Shown one piece after another: positions 1-9,017 of a stretch of 64,000 nt of DNA. The position numbers and the translations under genes are program-made. The DNA is from Gemmatimonadaceae bacterium (GTDB lineage Bacteria > Gemmatimonadota > Gemmatimonadetes > Gemmatimonadales > Gemmatimonadaceae), in contig JACVCD010000001.1 in assembly GCA_016742275.1 (NCBI GenBank), positions 124,001 through 188,000 on the forward strand, read 5' to 3'. The notes beneath the pieces are model-generated. The model did not search any database. It was given only the letters and a program-made list of their open reading frames with translations, and had not been told where the DNA came from. Position 1 is the first letter of the stretch. Every line of letters begins with the position of its first letter.

Positions 1-377
1 ACGTCGAAGCCGGCGGGCTCGTAGGCTTCGCGTTGCACTTCAAGACGCAGTGAACCCGGCACCAATCCTTCGATCTTGAACAGACCGAGGGAGTCCGATG
101 TCGTAAACCATCGACGCGGCACCGTCGTACCACGCACATTCTCTCGCATGATGAGCTGTGCACCGGCAACCGGTGCACCCGTGCTGTCCACCACGACGCC
201 CTTGATGCCGGTGAATCGGGCGATCGTTCGGTCCTGCTCAGCGCGATCCCGACCCGACTGTGCGACAAGTGGAGCGGTTGCTGTCGTGCACAGGCACGCG
301 AGCACGAGTACCGACATCAAGAACGTCGTTGCTGACGAACCCACAGGGAACAGTATCCGTACCACCCTGCTTCTCAC
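1..377 (-). CDS. Secreted protein with carboxypeptidase regulatory-like domain (partial, runs off left edge)
   Basis: Only the N-terminal ~125 residues are inside the window. A GTG start at 377 overlaps the stop of the upstream lipoprotein gene as GTGA, which argues for translational coupling. It gives a basic n-region, a hydrophobic core and an AxAQ cleavage site (about residue 41). An ATG at 317 is the alternative start but gives a poorer n-region. After the signal come 'GVVVDSTGAPVAGA' and 'GLFKIEGLVPGSL', typical of the beta-sandwich carboxypeptidase-regulatory-like fold that precedes TonB receptors or decorates surface proteins. The rest of the protein, and hence its function, cannot be seen. 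Confidence 0.7.
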   Translation of the reverse strand, partial: MRSRVVRILFPVGSSATTFLMSVLVLACLCTTATAPLVAQSGRDRAEQDRTIARFTGIKGVVVDSTGAPVAGAQLIMRENVRGTTVPRRWFTTSDSLGLFKIEGLVPGSLRLEVQREAYEPAGFD

Positions 378-943
378 TTGGCTCTGGCGTTGAGGTAGAT
401 CTTCACATCAGCGGCGATGCGATCTTCCAGCACACCTGTTGACGAACACGATACACCGGATCCCGGGAAGTTGGGATTTTCTGCTGTCGCCTGAATCACC
501 GTCGTCAAACGTGACTGTCCACCTTCGACCGCAGCGACGCTGGACAATATCGACATACGAAGCGAGTAGGTGTCCGCATTTGGCATGCCGGAGGTTCCAC
601 CGCAGTCGAGAATACGCCGCGCCGTCAGATCACCAAGCTTGCGACGGAACTTGAGTCCTTCGTTGCCGATGACCCATTTGGCAGGATCTCTGACCGACAT
701 GGGAACCTGCAGGATGGGATACACGGCATCGAGCGCGGCGAACACCTGCGCAGGAGTAGCGGCCAGCTTCTCTTCAATTCCGTCTGCACGCTTGGTGACC
801 TCCACGCCGACCCCTCGCGCGCCAGAACCTCCCGTTGCCACACTGGTGGTCGGTGCGGCGCCAACACCAGCTGCTGGTGCAGCCGCACACCCACCGAGTA
901 ACACGCCGGAGAGCACCACGGCTCCAATCGCTACTGCGTTCAT
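374..943 (-). CDS. Hypothetical lipoprotein, 189 aa
   Basis: The N-terminus is a clear lipoprotein signal (hydrophobic stretch followed by LLGGC, lipidated Cys at residue 19) and an Ala/Gly/Ser-rich tether of about 30 residues. The folded part starts near residue 55 and contains two cysteines ('LDCGG', 'VSCSS') that could form a disulfide. A good ribosome binding site (GGGAGGA) precedes the ATG. The stop overlaps the start of the next gene as GTGA, so the two probably form an operon. I do not recognise the family; location at the inner face of the outer membrane is inferred from the signal only. Confidence 0.8.
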   Translation of the reverse strand: MNAVAIGAVVLSGVLLGGCAAAPAAGVGAAPTTSVATGGSGARGVGVEVTKRADGIEEKLAATPAQVFAALDAVYPILQVPMSVRDPAKWVIGNEGLKFRRKLGDLTARRILDCGGTSGMPNADTYSLRMSILSSVAAVEGGQSRLTTVIQATAENPNFPGSGVSCSSTGVLEDRIAADVKIYLNARAK

Positions 944-981
944 CCGTCCTCCCGTCCCAAATTGTCAGGCCGTGAGCAGCG

Positions 982-1016
982 AACGCCGTCATCCTCCGCT
1001 GGAGCATGACGGCGTT
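982..1016 (-). terminator. Hairpin terminator after the susCD operon
   Basis: An 11-bp perfect stem (AACGCCGTCAT / ATGACGGCGTT) encloses a second CTCC/GGAG stem. It lies between the DUF4397 lipoprotein stop (1102) and the next minus-strand gene start (943). There is no long U-tract, so termination strength is uncertain. Confidence 0.6.
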
Positions 1017-1101
1017 GCCGCAAGATGGATTCTCGGCAGGTATAGCGCACTCAAGTGCTCGTGTGCGCCACGCCGACCGAACTTCGAAGTGCTACCCGCG
1101 A

Positions 1102-1986
1102 TCAGCGTCCCGGTTCAGTCGAGTCGAGACTCTGGTCAGGAAGGAAGCGCATGCCGAGCGATGCGTATTCGCCGCCCTGCGGTGCACGTGAACCGGCGAC
1201 CGACGGGCCAAACGCGATAGCCGTGATGACACTGCGGCCAATCTGGAAGCCGGCCAGCGGGTTGGATGACGATGTACCAGCCTGCCCCGGCAATCCACTG
1301 CTGGGCGACACCGCCAGCGCCGTGGTGCCACCAGCCGCGGCGAGGTCCCAACGATAGACCAGCGCACCACCAACCGGACGCGACGTCAGCGTGACGTAGG
1401 GCGTTGCCGCAAGCGCTGCGACGTTGCGCGCGACCGGTGTGGCACCTGCGATACCTGCAGGCGACTCACTGGTCTGCACGTACACATCGAGAGGACCGGC
1501 AGCCGGTGCGGCATGGATGGTACGTGCTCCCACCGATGTGGCGGCCAGCGTGGTGGGGAACACATCCTCGATGATCACCAGACGATGCCGCGGCGAAGCC
1601 GTAGCTCTGGCAAAACCATACGAGATGATCGTGTATCGCTTACCCGCTTCGAAGTTGAACGACGTGTCGACGTGCTTCTGCTGCGCCACAGCGATATCGC
1701 TGCCGTAGGGGAGCGGATTGGTGAACACCGCAATACGCCGCGACCCGGCGCGCGCGCGCTGATACACCGTGAACTGTCGATAGGCAATTGACGGGAACTG
1801 CGGCGAGTTCTCGACATTACCATCGGTAAAACGGAAATCCAGTGCACTGGTGTCGGGCACGGCATTTACATACCGCACGAGTGCCGCAGGCTCCAACTCG
1901 GTGCGGGTCCCGCTCACCTCATCGGAGTTGCAGCCCGCGAGGGCCGCCGCACCAAAGAGCAGGATTGAAAGATGACGAAAACGCAT
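1102..1986 (-). CDS. DUF4397-type lipoprotein, 294 aa
   Basis: A lipoprotein signal ends in AALAGC (Cys at residue 19). The rest resembles DUF4397 surface proteins: 'ALVRYVNAVPDT' at the start of the domain, then beta-rich repeats with 'YTIISYG', 'VRTIHAAP'-like and 'LDVYV' segments, the recurring pattern of this family (anti-sigma-like or cell-surface beta proteins of unclear role). Its ATG abuts the stop of the upstream gene with no gap. It is the last gene of the susC-susD operon and is followed by a hairpin terminator. Function unknown; surface exposure or an accessory role to the SusCD pair is inferred from context. Confidence 0.75.
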   Translation of the reverse strand: MRFRHLSILLFGAAALAGCNSDEVSGTRTELEPAALVRYVNAVPDTSALDFRFTDGNVENSPQFPSIAYRQFTVYQRARAGSRRIAVFTNPLPYGSDIAVAQQKHVDTSFNFEAGKRYTIISYGFARATASPRHRLVIIEDVFPTTLAATSVGARTIHAAPAAGPLDVYVQTSESPAGIAGATPVARNVAALAATPYVTLTSRPVGGALVYRWDLAAAGGTTALAVSPSSGLPGQAGTSSSNPLAGFQIGRSVITAIAFGPSVAGSRAPQGGEYASLGMRFLPDQSLDSTEPGR

Positions 1987-2490
1987 CTAGTGACTCCGGA
2001 AAAGAAACGTCAGCGGGATCCGGATGCTTTGTGATCCGGGGTCCGTGGGCGGTTTGGAGGGATCGGTTTCGATCTTTTGATCGTCGACGATGACCTGACG
2101 CGTGATGATGAAGGCGATGACCGCAGCGGTGACGCCGCCGGCCATCAAGAGCGATCGGCCACGGTCCAGCTGCTTGACACGGACACCCGCAAGAAGACTT
2201 GGCGACACCGTCAGCGATTCTCCGGTCCACGTTGTCGACACACGACGCAACGAGACCGCTTCACGCATCCGCAGGGTCACCGCACTCTCCGAGCTCGATA
2301 CGAGGGTGCCACGCAACTGGTCCATCTCAGGGCCAACACGCTCTCCCAGTTCCACTCGCCCGCGATCGCTGACCAACAGCGCCACCTCTGTTCCCGGTGC
2401 AGGAGCAGTGGCAACCGGCACATAGCTGTAGCACGCACTCGTGGACACAGCTGTGAGCAGAATCAACAGGCGAGAGAAACGGAGATTCAT
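1987..2490 (-). CDS. Small lipoprotein with C-terminal membrane segment, 167 aa
   Basis: The ATG at 2490 is preferred to an in-frame TTG six bases upstream because it places MNLR directly before the hydrophobic stretch ending in TSACYS (lipobox Cys near residue 20). The middle has beta-strand-like segments with 'GTLVSSSESAVTLRMREAV', like an SH3/LSM-type barrel. A 20-residue hydrophobic segment ('LLMAGGVTAAVIAFII') follows near residue 115. It sits between susD and the DUF4397 gene with 15-nt and 0-nt gaps, so it is co-transcribed. I do not recognise a named family. Confidence 0.75.
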   Translation of the reverse strand: MNLRFSRLLILLTAVSTSACYSYVPVATAPAPGTEVALLVSDRGRVELGERVGPEMDQLRGTLVSSSESAVTLRMREAVSLRRVSTTWTGESLTVSPSLLAGVRVKQLDRGRSLLMAGGVTAAVIAFIITRQVIVDDQKIETDPSKPPTDPGSQSIRIPLTFLFRSH

Positions 2491-2505
2491 CGTCAACGAA
2501 CAGGA

Positions 2506-4176
2506 TCAGGGAAGACCGTAGGTACCGCGAACGGCACCACCCGGCAGACCGACACCACCCATGTTGGTGTACGGCGTCACGCGCGTCTGGCGCTCACCCC
2601 AGGGTACCGGGAAGTGCACCGGCGTTCCCTCGGGCAGATCGCCCCAGCCGCGCATATCGAAGTACCACGCGCCATAGCTGATGTACGACATCTCCATGCG
2701 CTTCTCCCACTTCATCGCTTCCAGGATGTTGCCGCAGCGCGTGGTGAACGTACCAGCGTTGTACACCGGAATACGTGGCACACAGGCGTTGCCACCCGGG
2801 ACGGCCGTGTTGAGATCCGCAATGCCTGCAAGCGCCGGCAATCCGCCGCGGCTCACACGCGAGTTGTTGATCATCGTGATGGCCAACGGGAAGTTGTTCG
2901 TGCGAATGGCACCTTCTGCAATCAGGCCCCAGATCTCGGGCATGACCATGTGCGGGAAGTTGCCGATACGCGCAGCGTTCTGGAACGGCTGGAATCGCGC
3001 GTGATCGTACCACGAGAAGCCCCAGGTGCCGTCGGCTGCCGCGCCATCGTTGGCAGTCAGACGATTGCGGTAGTACACACCGGCGGGAAGTGCGGCACCG
3101 GTCGCGCCACCATTGGAGTTGGCGTTCTGAGTCGCACGATCGTTGCCCGCCGGGAAGCGCTTGTCCACCGTGCGAATCAGGAACGGTGAGCGATTGAGCA
3201 ACGGCTGATTGAGCCAGGCTTCGTACTGCGTACCAACGCTATCCGCCATACCGATGATCATCGGCGTCATCACGTGCCAGTTGCTGCCCGTGAAGTGATT
3301 GGGAACCCAAGCCTGGGTCCAACCGGTCGTCGCGTTCATCACGATTTCGATATCGGCTGTGATACCGGCTTGTGCATCGGTGATGACCTGCTGCCAGTTG
3401 ACTGCCGCACGCTCCGCTGGTGTCCGAGCGACTTCCGCACGGAAACGCGCGCGGTAGGATCGGATGATGCGCTGGAACAGATCGGCCGACACGTTGCCCA
3501 CCGACAGGTTCATCCAGCTAGCCGGCAGTGGGAAGCCGCCGGTTCCTGCCGCTGCCGAATTGCTGGCGTCGGCGAGGGCATCATCCAGCAGGCCGATCGC
3601 GACCTTCATGACCGAGTCGTAGCCCACGAGCGGTGGAATTGCTTCACCACCCGGAACCACGACGGCTGCGGAATCATACGACAGGGCAAGATTGCCCAGC
3701 ATCAACGCCAGACCGAAACGTCCAAAGGAACGTGCCCGGAGATCCTGCGCCGGACTGCCGAGCGTAAAGCCGGTGGTGGCAAGCCGCTCGAGCGCAATGG
3801 TTACGGATCGGGACGCACGCGAGAGACCGTTGAAGTTGCTCGATACCGAAGCCGTTCCCGGATTGTTCGGGAAATTGAGCAGCGGTGTGCGCGGCAATCC
3901 GCCACGCGGTCCCATGTTGTAGTTGGCCAGACCGGTGTAGTTCTCGAGCGCCATGACCTGCATGGAGCTATTCAGGCTCTCGACGTTGCCACCAGTGGTA
4001 CCGCCCACTGCCTGGTTGAAGCCACCGGCAATGAGATTTTCGACGTCGCTTGGCCGACCCAGCGTACGCAGAATGTCCGCGTTGTTGGGATTGGTGACGG
4101 CCAAGTCCGTGCTGCACGCGGCGAGTGACAGGGTCGACACGCCGGCCAGCAGCATGATACGGGAAAGATGTCGCAT
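2506..4176 (-). CDS. SusD/RagB-like outer-membrane nutrient-binding lipoprotein
   Basis: The chosen start (MRHLSRIMLL) gives a lipoprotein signal ending in LAACS; an upstream in-frame start at 4221 would add 15 residues before it. The mature protein begins 'TDLAVTNPNNADI', the usual SusD opening, then has an alpha-helical TPR-like body. The C-terminal 'MKWEKRMEMSYISYGAWYFDMRGWG' region (split here only for reference) matches the SusD/RagB ending, where E-RR-E/K-M-E and 'WYFDMRRWG'-type motifs are typical. About 556 aa, normal size. It lies directly downstream of susC, as the SusC lid partner. Substrate unknown: no glycoside hydrolase or peptidase neighbours. Confidence 0.92.
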   Translation of the reverse strand: MRHLSRIMLLAGVSTLSLAACSTDLAVTNPNNADILRTLGRPSDVENLIAGGFNQAVGGTTGGNVESLNSSMQVMALENYTGLANYNMGPRGGLPRTPLLNFPNNPGTASVSSNFNGLSRASRSVTIALERLATTGFTLGSPAQDLRARSFGRFGLALMLGNLALSYDSAAVVVPGGEAIPPLVGYDSVMKVAIGLLDDALADASNSAAAGTGGFPLPASWMNLSVGNVSADLFQRIIRSYRARFRAEVARTPAERAAVNWQQVITDAQAGITADIEIVMNATTGWTQAWVPNHFTGSNWHVMTPMIIGMADSVGTQYEAWLNQPLLNRSPFLIRTVDKRFPAGNDRATQNANSNGGATGAALPAGVYYRNRLTANDGAAADGTWGFSWYDHARFQPFQNAARIGNFPHMVMPEIWGLIAEGAIRTNNFPLAITMINNSRVSRGGLPALAGIADLNTAVPGGNACVPRIPVYNAGTFTTRCGNILEAMKWEKRMEMSYISYGAWYFDMRGWGDLPEGTPVHFPVPWGERQTRVTPYTNMGGVGLPGGAVRGTYGLP

Positions 4177-4252
4177 CAAAGCTCTCGAAAGTGAGGGCGC
4201 ACCAGCGCGCAGCTCCAGCAATGTCAGGAGTGCGCGCCGGAAAGCCGCGTGG

Positions 4253-7200
4253 TCAGAACGTGGTGCCGATGGACAGCGTGAACGTGCGGATGTTCGGGAA
4301 CGTGAAGTTGTCGAACGCGTTCAACACGCCCGATCCGGCCTGACCGGAGTTGCCCGATACACCCACTTCCGGGTCATAGCCGCGGTAGTTGGTCCACGTG
4401 TACAGATTGCGACCGATGAGGCTCACGCTCCAGTCACCCACGTTGCGCACCTTGCCAACGCGATACGACACCAGCAGTTCGCGGAGGCGTGCGAACGACG
4501 CCTTTTCGACGTTGAAGTCGTTCGGACCGAGCACGTCATACAGACCGCCGATACCGGCCGCGTTGTCCGGTGGACCCGCGCGGTAGTAGTACGACATCGG
4601 CAGCGCATCGGCCGTGCTCTTGCCCACCTGATCCGATCCACCCCAAAGGAAATCGAGCAGCGACCAGGCAAGACCCTGGTTCTGCACATAGCGACCCACC
4701 GTGGCATCCACGAGACCATTCGCCGTGAGGCGCTTGTAGGTCAACGTGTGCGAGGTGCTCCAGCGGAAGTCAGGCAGGGCGTGACCGACCGGCAAGACCA
4801 AGCCCGGGTTGTTAGTGGCCAGCGTCGTATCGCGGCGCACCATCGGGTGACCCCACGCCGTCGCCACACCAAACGGCGCCTGTGTTGCCGGCAACGTGGC
4901 CTGCCACAGGTTCTTGGTCACACCATCGCCAAGTGTGTTGCCCGACCCCACCCAGACGATGAAACCGTCCTTGTTCTTCTGATACGCACTGCCGGCGCCG
5001 CCACACTGCGACTGGAAGGCACCCGGCAACTGCGAGCAGTTCCGCACGAACGCGCGACCGTACATCGTACCATACGGTACGCCCGTTTCGACGCGGAAAA
5101 TGCCGCCCGAGTTGTTGACGTTGTCATTGCCGAAGTTGTACGACGGCACCGTCAACTCGGAGACTTCAGACCGGATGCGATCATACGTCATGCGCGCCGT
5201 GTAGTTGAGCGTCCGGCGGCTGATGATCGGCAGGCTAAGCGAGACTTCGAACGCGCTGTTCTTCAACGTACCCGCGTTGAGCCACTGGCTGGTGAAGCCG
5301 GAAGCCGCGGGAAGGGGGGGCTGCAGAATCTGATCGGATACGGTGGTCTTGGCGTACGTCACGTTGCCACCAAGGCGACCAAAGAGCTCGAAGTCTGCGC
5401 CAACTTCCGTTTCACGCGAGACTTCCGGGCGGAGGTTCTGGTTACCCAGGAAGCCCGGCGTCGGCACACCGGCCGCACTCAGTGAGAACGTTTCGTACTG
5501 CGCCGAGAAACGCGGACGTCCACCGGCCGTACCATATGAACCGCGCAGCTTGAGTTCCGTGACCTGTGGAGCGAACCACCAGCCCTCTTCGGTCACACGC
5601 CATGCCAAAGAACCGCGACCGAACGTCTGCCAACGCTGCTCGGAACCAAACAGTGAGGAGCCGTCACGACGGACGAGGAAGTCGGCGATGTAGCGATCCT
5701 TGAACTCCGTGTTCACCGACGCGAAGTAGCCAACACCACGCACCAGTTCCTGGCTTGATTGACCCGTGCGCGTGGACGCCAGCGTGTTGCCGATCTGCGG
5801 TACACCGTACAGCTGGAGCTGCGTACCCTGCGTCTGGATCGAGCTGAAACGCTGCTCTTCCGAGATGTACCGCAGCGTGTAGCGCGTGCGGAAATCCTGG
5901 AACGGTTCCCAGCGCGCCGTGGCATTGATGCTGGCGTTGTACGACTGGGAATTATTGTTGAACCGGAACACGTTACCGCCGTTGGTTGTCGGCGTGGACG
6001 TCGTGGTCCGGAAACCCTTGTCGGTATTCTGCCAACCGATGGCGCGCGTGTTGTCGAACGAGTAGTTGCCTTCGAGATCGAGCCAATCGAACGGCGAGTA
6101 GCGCGCGGTTGAGCCGATCAGGAAACGGTCGCGCTGATCATTGCGATCACGCATCTGCAGACCATACAGCGGGTTTTCATTCTGCACACCGCCGCCCTGC
6201 AGGTTTGGACGAATGAACAGACGCCCCAGGCTGTCCGTGCGCGTGATGTCCGCGAGAGGCGGCACACGTGTCAGACGGAAGAAGGACGTACCACCGCCGT
6301 CTTCTTCGTTCGAGCCGTCCTGATTGGAGCGGCTGTAGAACGTGTTCGCGTTAAAGGAGAACTTGTCGGTCACCTGCTGATCGACATTCAAGCGCATCGA
6401 GTTGCGCTGGAAGCCGTTCAGGTATTCAACATTGCCTTGCTGGTCGAGACGGTTGACGCTGGCAAAGAAGGTGGTCTTTCCGTAACGGCCCGTGATATCA
6501 AGGTTGTTGATGTTCGTGGGCTTCGGACGGAACATCTGACGCACGGCGTCGAACGTTTCCACGGGCCACTGCGTGGCCTGGAAGATGTTACGCATCTGGG
6601 CGCCCTGCGAACCAGCACCCGGATCGATCGGGAAACCAACCGGCGTAAGTGCGAAGTCAACGCCGTTCTGGTTGATGCGCAGTGCCTCCGACTGGTAGTC
6701 GACTGAGCGATAGCATCCGAATGCCATACCGGTCACGGTCGGTGCGCTAGTCGTGCACAACCGGGTGCCGGTCTCGTCAGCCCACATACCGTGGCGCTGA
6801 GCAATCTGGATTTCACGTTCCAAGTCACCCGTACCGATTTCCGTGCGGAAACCAAAACGAATGGAGTTCTGAGACGAAGTCTTGCCCGTCTTGGTCGTGA
6901 TCTGAATGACGCCGTTACCGGCGCGCGCGCCGTACAGCGAGGCCGCAGCGGCGCCCTTCACGACTTCGACTGACTCGATGTCTTCAGGATTCAGGTCGGG
7001 CAGCGCACCGTTGATGATGATGCCGTCCACGACGTAGAGCGGTTCCTGCGAACGGCCCGACGCATTGATGGACGTCGGTGCACGCAGGATCACGCTGGGC
7101 TGTGCACCCGGCCGACCGGACGCGGCAACGATCTGTGCACCAGCAACCTTACCCTGCAACTGTGTGAGGGGATTGGTGGCCGGCACCGGCATCTGGTCCG

Positions 7201-7627
7201 CACTGACACGCGACACCGTGAACGGAGTCTTGGTCTGTTCGGTCGCACCAGTTACACCGGTCACGACCATCTCGGTCAAACGATTGATGTCTCGCTGCAA
7301 TTCAAAATCGAAACTTTGATTGCCCGAGCTCACCGTGAGCGGACGTGCAATCGAGCGGTAGCCGATGGCACGTGCCCTGAGCTGCACCAACTGTCCGCGC
7401 GCACGTTCGGCCGGAATGTTGATGGTGTAGCGTCCCTGCGCGTTGGTGCCCACGGAAAGCGCCAACTCCACGATGTAGACATTGGCATTCTCGAGCGGAT
7501 CACCGAACTCGCTCTTGACCACTCCGGTGATGACTGCTGGGGCCTGCTGCGCCGTTGCCGCTAACGGCAACAAGAACAACCCCACAGCCATCGGTGTCCT
7601 GTACAACCACCGCGTCAGTCTCGACAT
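4253..7627 (-). CDS. SusC/RagA-like TonB-dependent outer-membrane transporter, 1124 aa
   Basis: The start at 7627 (MSRLTRWLYRTPMAVG) gives a signal peptide cleaved after ATA-Q. The frame stays open upstream to 7969, but that extension overlaps the predicted promoter and is not signal-like at the junction. Domains: carboxypeptidase-regulatory-like sandwich (about 30-115), plug with 'EPLYVVDGIIING' and 'DIESVEVVKGAAAASLYG' (the RagA signature), then a 22-strand barrel ending in aromatic 'TLSIGTTF'. It works with the SusD lipoprotein encoded 76 nt downstream to import a large substrate using TonB energy. Substrate cannot be told from the sequence. Confidence 0.95.
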   Translation of the reverse strand: MSRLTRWLYRTPMAVGLFLLPLAATAQQAPAVITGVVKSEFGDPLENANVYIVELALSVGTNAQGRYTINIPAERARGQLVQLRARAIGYRSIARPLTVSSGNQSFDFELQRDINRLTEMVVTGVTGATEQTKTPFTVSRVSADQMPVPATNPLTQLQGKVAGAQIVAASGRPGAQPSVILRAPTSINASGRSQEPLYVVDGIIINGALPDLNPEDIESVEVVKGAAAASLYGARAGNGVIQITTKTGKTSSQNSIRFGFRTEIGTGDLEREIQIAQRHGMWADETGTRLCTTSAPTVTGMAFGCYRSVDYQSEALRINQNGVDFALTPVGFPIDPGAGSQGAQMRNIFQATQWPVETFDAVRQMFRPKPTNINNLDITGRYGKTTFFASVNRLDQQGNVEYLNGFQRNSMRLNVDQQVTDKFSFNANTFYSRSNQDGSNEEDGGGTSFFRLTRVPPLADITRTDSLGRLFIRPNLQGGGVQNENPLYGLQMRDRNDQRDRFLIGSTARYSPFDWLDLEGNYSFDNTRAIGWQNTDKGFRTTTSTPTTNGGNVFRFNNNSQSYNASINATARWEPFQDFRTRYTLRYISEEQRFSSIQTQGTQLQLYGVPQIGNTLASTRTGQSSQELVRGVGYFASVNTEFKDRYIADFLVRRDGSSLFGSEQRWQTFGRGSLAWRVTEEGWWFAPQVTELKLRGSYGTAGGRPRFSAQYETFSLSAAGVPTPGFLGNQNLRPEVSRETEVGADFELFGRLGGNVTYAKTTVSDQILQPPLPAASGFTSQWLNAGTLKNSAFEVSLSLPIISRRTLNYTARMTYDRIRSEVSELTVPSYNFGNDNVNNSGGIFRVETGVPYGTMYGRAFVRNCSQLPGAFQSQCGGAGSAYQKNKDGFIVWVGSGNTLGDGVTKNLWQATLPATQAPFGVATAWGHPMVRRDTTLATNNPGLVLPVGHALPDFRWSTSHTLTYKRLTANGLVDATVGRYVQNQGLAWSLLDFLWGGSDQVGKSTADALPMSYYYRAGPPDNAAGIGGLYDVLGPNDFNVEKASFARLRELLVSYRVGKVRNVGDWSVSLIGRNLYTWTNYRGYDPEVGVSGNSGQAGSGVLNAFDNFTFPNIRTFTLSIGTTF

Positions 7628-7950
7628 GCTCAGCCCTCGGCGCAAATAAGCCGGAAACGGGGGAGAGGGGACCACAACCGGAAACACAACCGTGTCTCCG
7701 GCAAACACCCGGCTCACCATCTCATGTGGAGGGATGGTGAACCGGGCAAACCTCCAGTGGCCACGGGACGGACACTGGGACCAAAGGATTCGGGACGAAG
7801 CGAACAGCAGCGAGAGTCGCGCTATTTCGTCACGTGATGAACAGGTACTATCAGAACTGAGACGGTGGGAACATCTATTAATGCGGGACAAATGGCGACG
7901 AAGGGACGAATCAACTGGTCTCACAGCTTGTCCCGAACTCAAGAACAGCA

Positions 7951-7979
7951 AGAGTACCAGCCGCGTCACAGCTTTTCAA
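7951..7979 (-). promoter_or_regulatory. Predicted sigma70-type promoter of the susCD operon
   Basis: On the minus strand TTGAAA is followed after 17 bp by TACTCT. The start of transcription would fall near 7945, leaving a leader of about 315 nt before susC. The rest of 7628-8076 shows no gene on either strand that looks real. Confidence 0.4.
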
Positions 7980-8079
7980 TCCCAACCAATAATTTGCGGC
8001 TGATAACCACGTATTGCGTTCAGTCCCATGCACTAATCGATCTTTAACATTGACAAACGTTCATTGGGACCAACAGAAA

Positions 8080-8111
8080 ACCGCCCAACATGCCGAGGCA
8101 TATTGGGCGGT
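8080..8111 (-). terminator. Strong intrinsic terminator
   Basis: A 30-nt palindrome (CCGCCCAACATGCC / GGCATATTGGGCGG) has a single C/A mismatch on the plus strand that becomes a G-U wobble in minus-strand RNA. It is followed on that strand by TTTTC. It ends the beta-barrel gene that starts at 8875. Confidence 0.8.
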
Positions 8112-8176
8112 TCGTCCCGTCAAATCTTTGATCGTTGCTCCCTCCGCATTCGAGGAAGCGCCGACGGGAAAGGCCG

Positions 8177-8875
8177 TTATCGTCTCCGCAGGCCCGCCGG
8201 CGTCCAGGTAAAGCCCACTGCCAACGTCTCGTCGCTTCCCACGATATCAGAGCCACTAAACGAGGCCGCCACTCGCACGGCAAACTTGCGATTCACCTGC
8301 CAGTTCGCACCGAGATCGAAGTTGAGGCTCGCCGTCACATCGCTGTCATCGTCACGTCGGCAGCTGCCGCAGGCGTCGAGCGAGATGCGCGGATGCACAA
8401 AGGGCGTCAACGACATGCCTTCATCGAGATTGAAGGTGTGGCCCATGCTCACACCAACCGGGATACGGAAGGCCGAGGCATTGCCGCCAAGCGACACACC
8501 GGCACCCGCGGTGAGCAGCAGATCGAGTGGCTGGTCGCCATTGGCCCGCGCGAGCTCCTTACCCAGGCTTCCTCCGACAAAAAGCAGCGGATCCTGACGT
8601 CCCTTCGGGTCGGACATGCCGGCGTCGAGCTGGAAGTGCATGCCGCGGCCAGCGCCCTCACGCCACTGGAAGAGCAATGTGGTACCTGCTCCACCAACAA
8701 TCGCCGCGGTATAGTCGCGTTCACTCGATGTCGGGACCTGCATGGCCGGATAGTTCCAGGCCTGGGCCCCGAGGGAGGAGGCGGACACTGTGGTCAGCGA
8801 AAGGACGGCGGCTGCGAACGCGGCTGCGAACGCCGATGCGTTCCGGATGGGACGCCAGCGTGAGGATGTCTGCAT
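8177..8875 (-). CDS. Probable outer-membrane beta-barrel protein, 232 aa
   Basis: The start at 8875 (MQTSSRWRPIRN) gives a signal peptide ending in SLGAQAW; 19 further in-frame codons upstream are considered untranslated. The mature part alternates hydrophobic and polar residues ('LLFQWREG', 'FQLDAGMS', 'LDLLLTAGAGVSLGG', 'FAVRVAASFSG'), as in small outer-membrane barrels of roughly eight strands. 'ACGSCRRDDD' carries a CxxC in a loop. It is monocistronic: its own terminator follows and the gene upstream is divergent. Family unassigned; function unknown. Confidence 0.7.
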   Translation of the reverse strand: MQTSSRWRPIRNASAFAAAFAAAVLSLTTVSASSLGAQAWNYPAMQVPTSSERDYTAAIVGGAGTTLLFQWREGAGRGMHFQLDAGMSDPKGRQDPLLFVGGSLGKELARANGDQPLDLLLTAGAGVSLGGNASAFRIPVGVSMGHTFNLDEGMSLTPFVHPRISLDACGSCRRDDDSDVTASLNFDLGANWQVNRKFAVRVAASFSGSDIVGSDETLAVGFTWTPAGLRRR

Positions 8876-9017
8876 GAACACTCCGGGTTGTGACAAAAGT
8901 CGCGCACGGATGGATTTCGTGCACCTGCGCATTCTACGTGATCACTCCCCGTCGGTTCCATGGCCTTTCATCACATTCGGCGTGTCGGGGATCACGATTC
9001 GGAATTATTTTTTCTTC

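Noticed and set aside
2077-3189. 370-codon plus-strand ORF
   Set aside because: It lies opposite the SusD-like and small lipoprotein genes; Arg/His-rich composition is typical of antisense shadow frames in GC-rich DNA.
7628-7969. N-terminal extension of SusC beginning with a signal-like stretch
   Set aside because: The extension includes the predicted -10 box and puts a second signal peptide 114 residues into the protein; the start at 7627 is standard.
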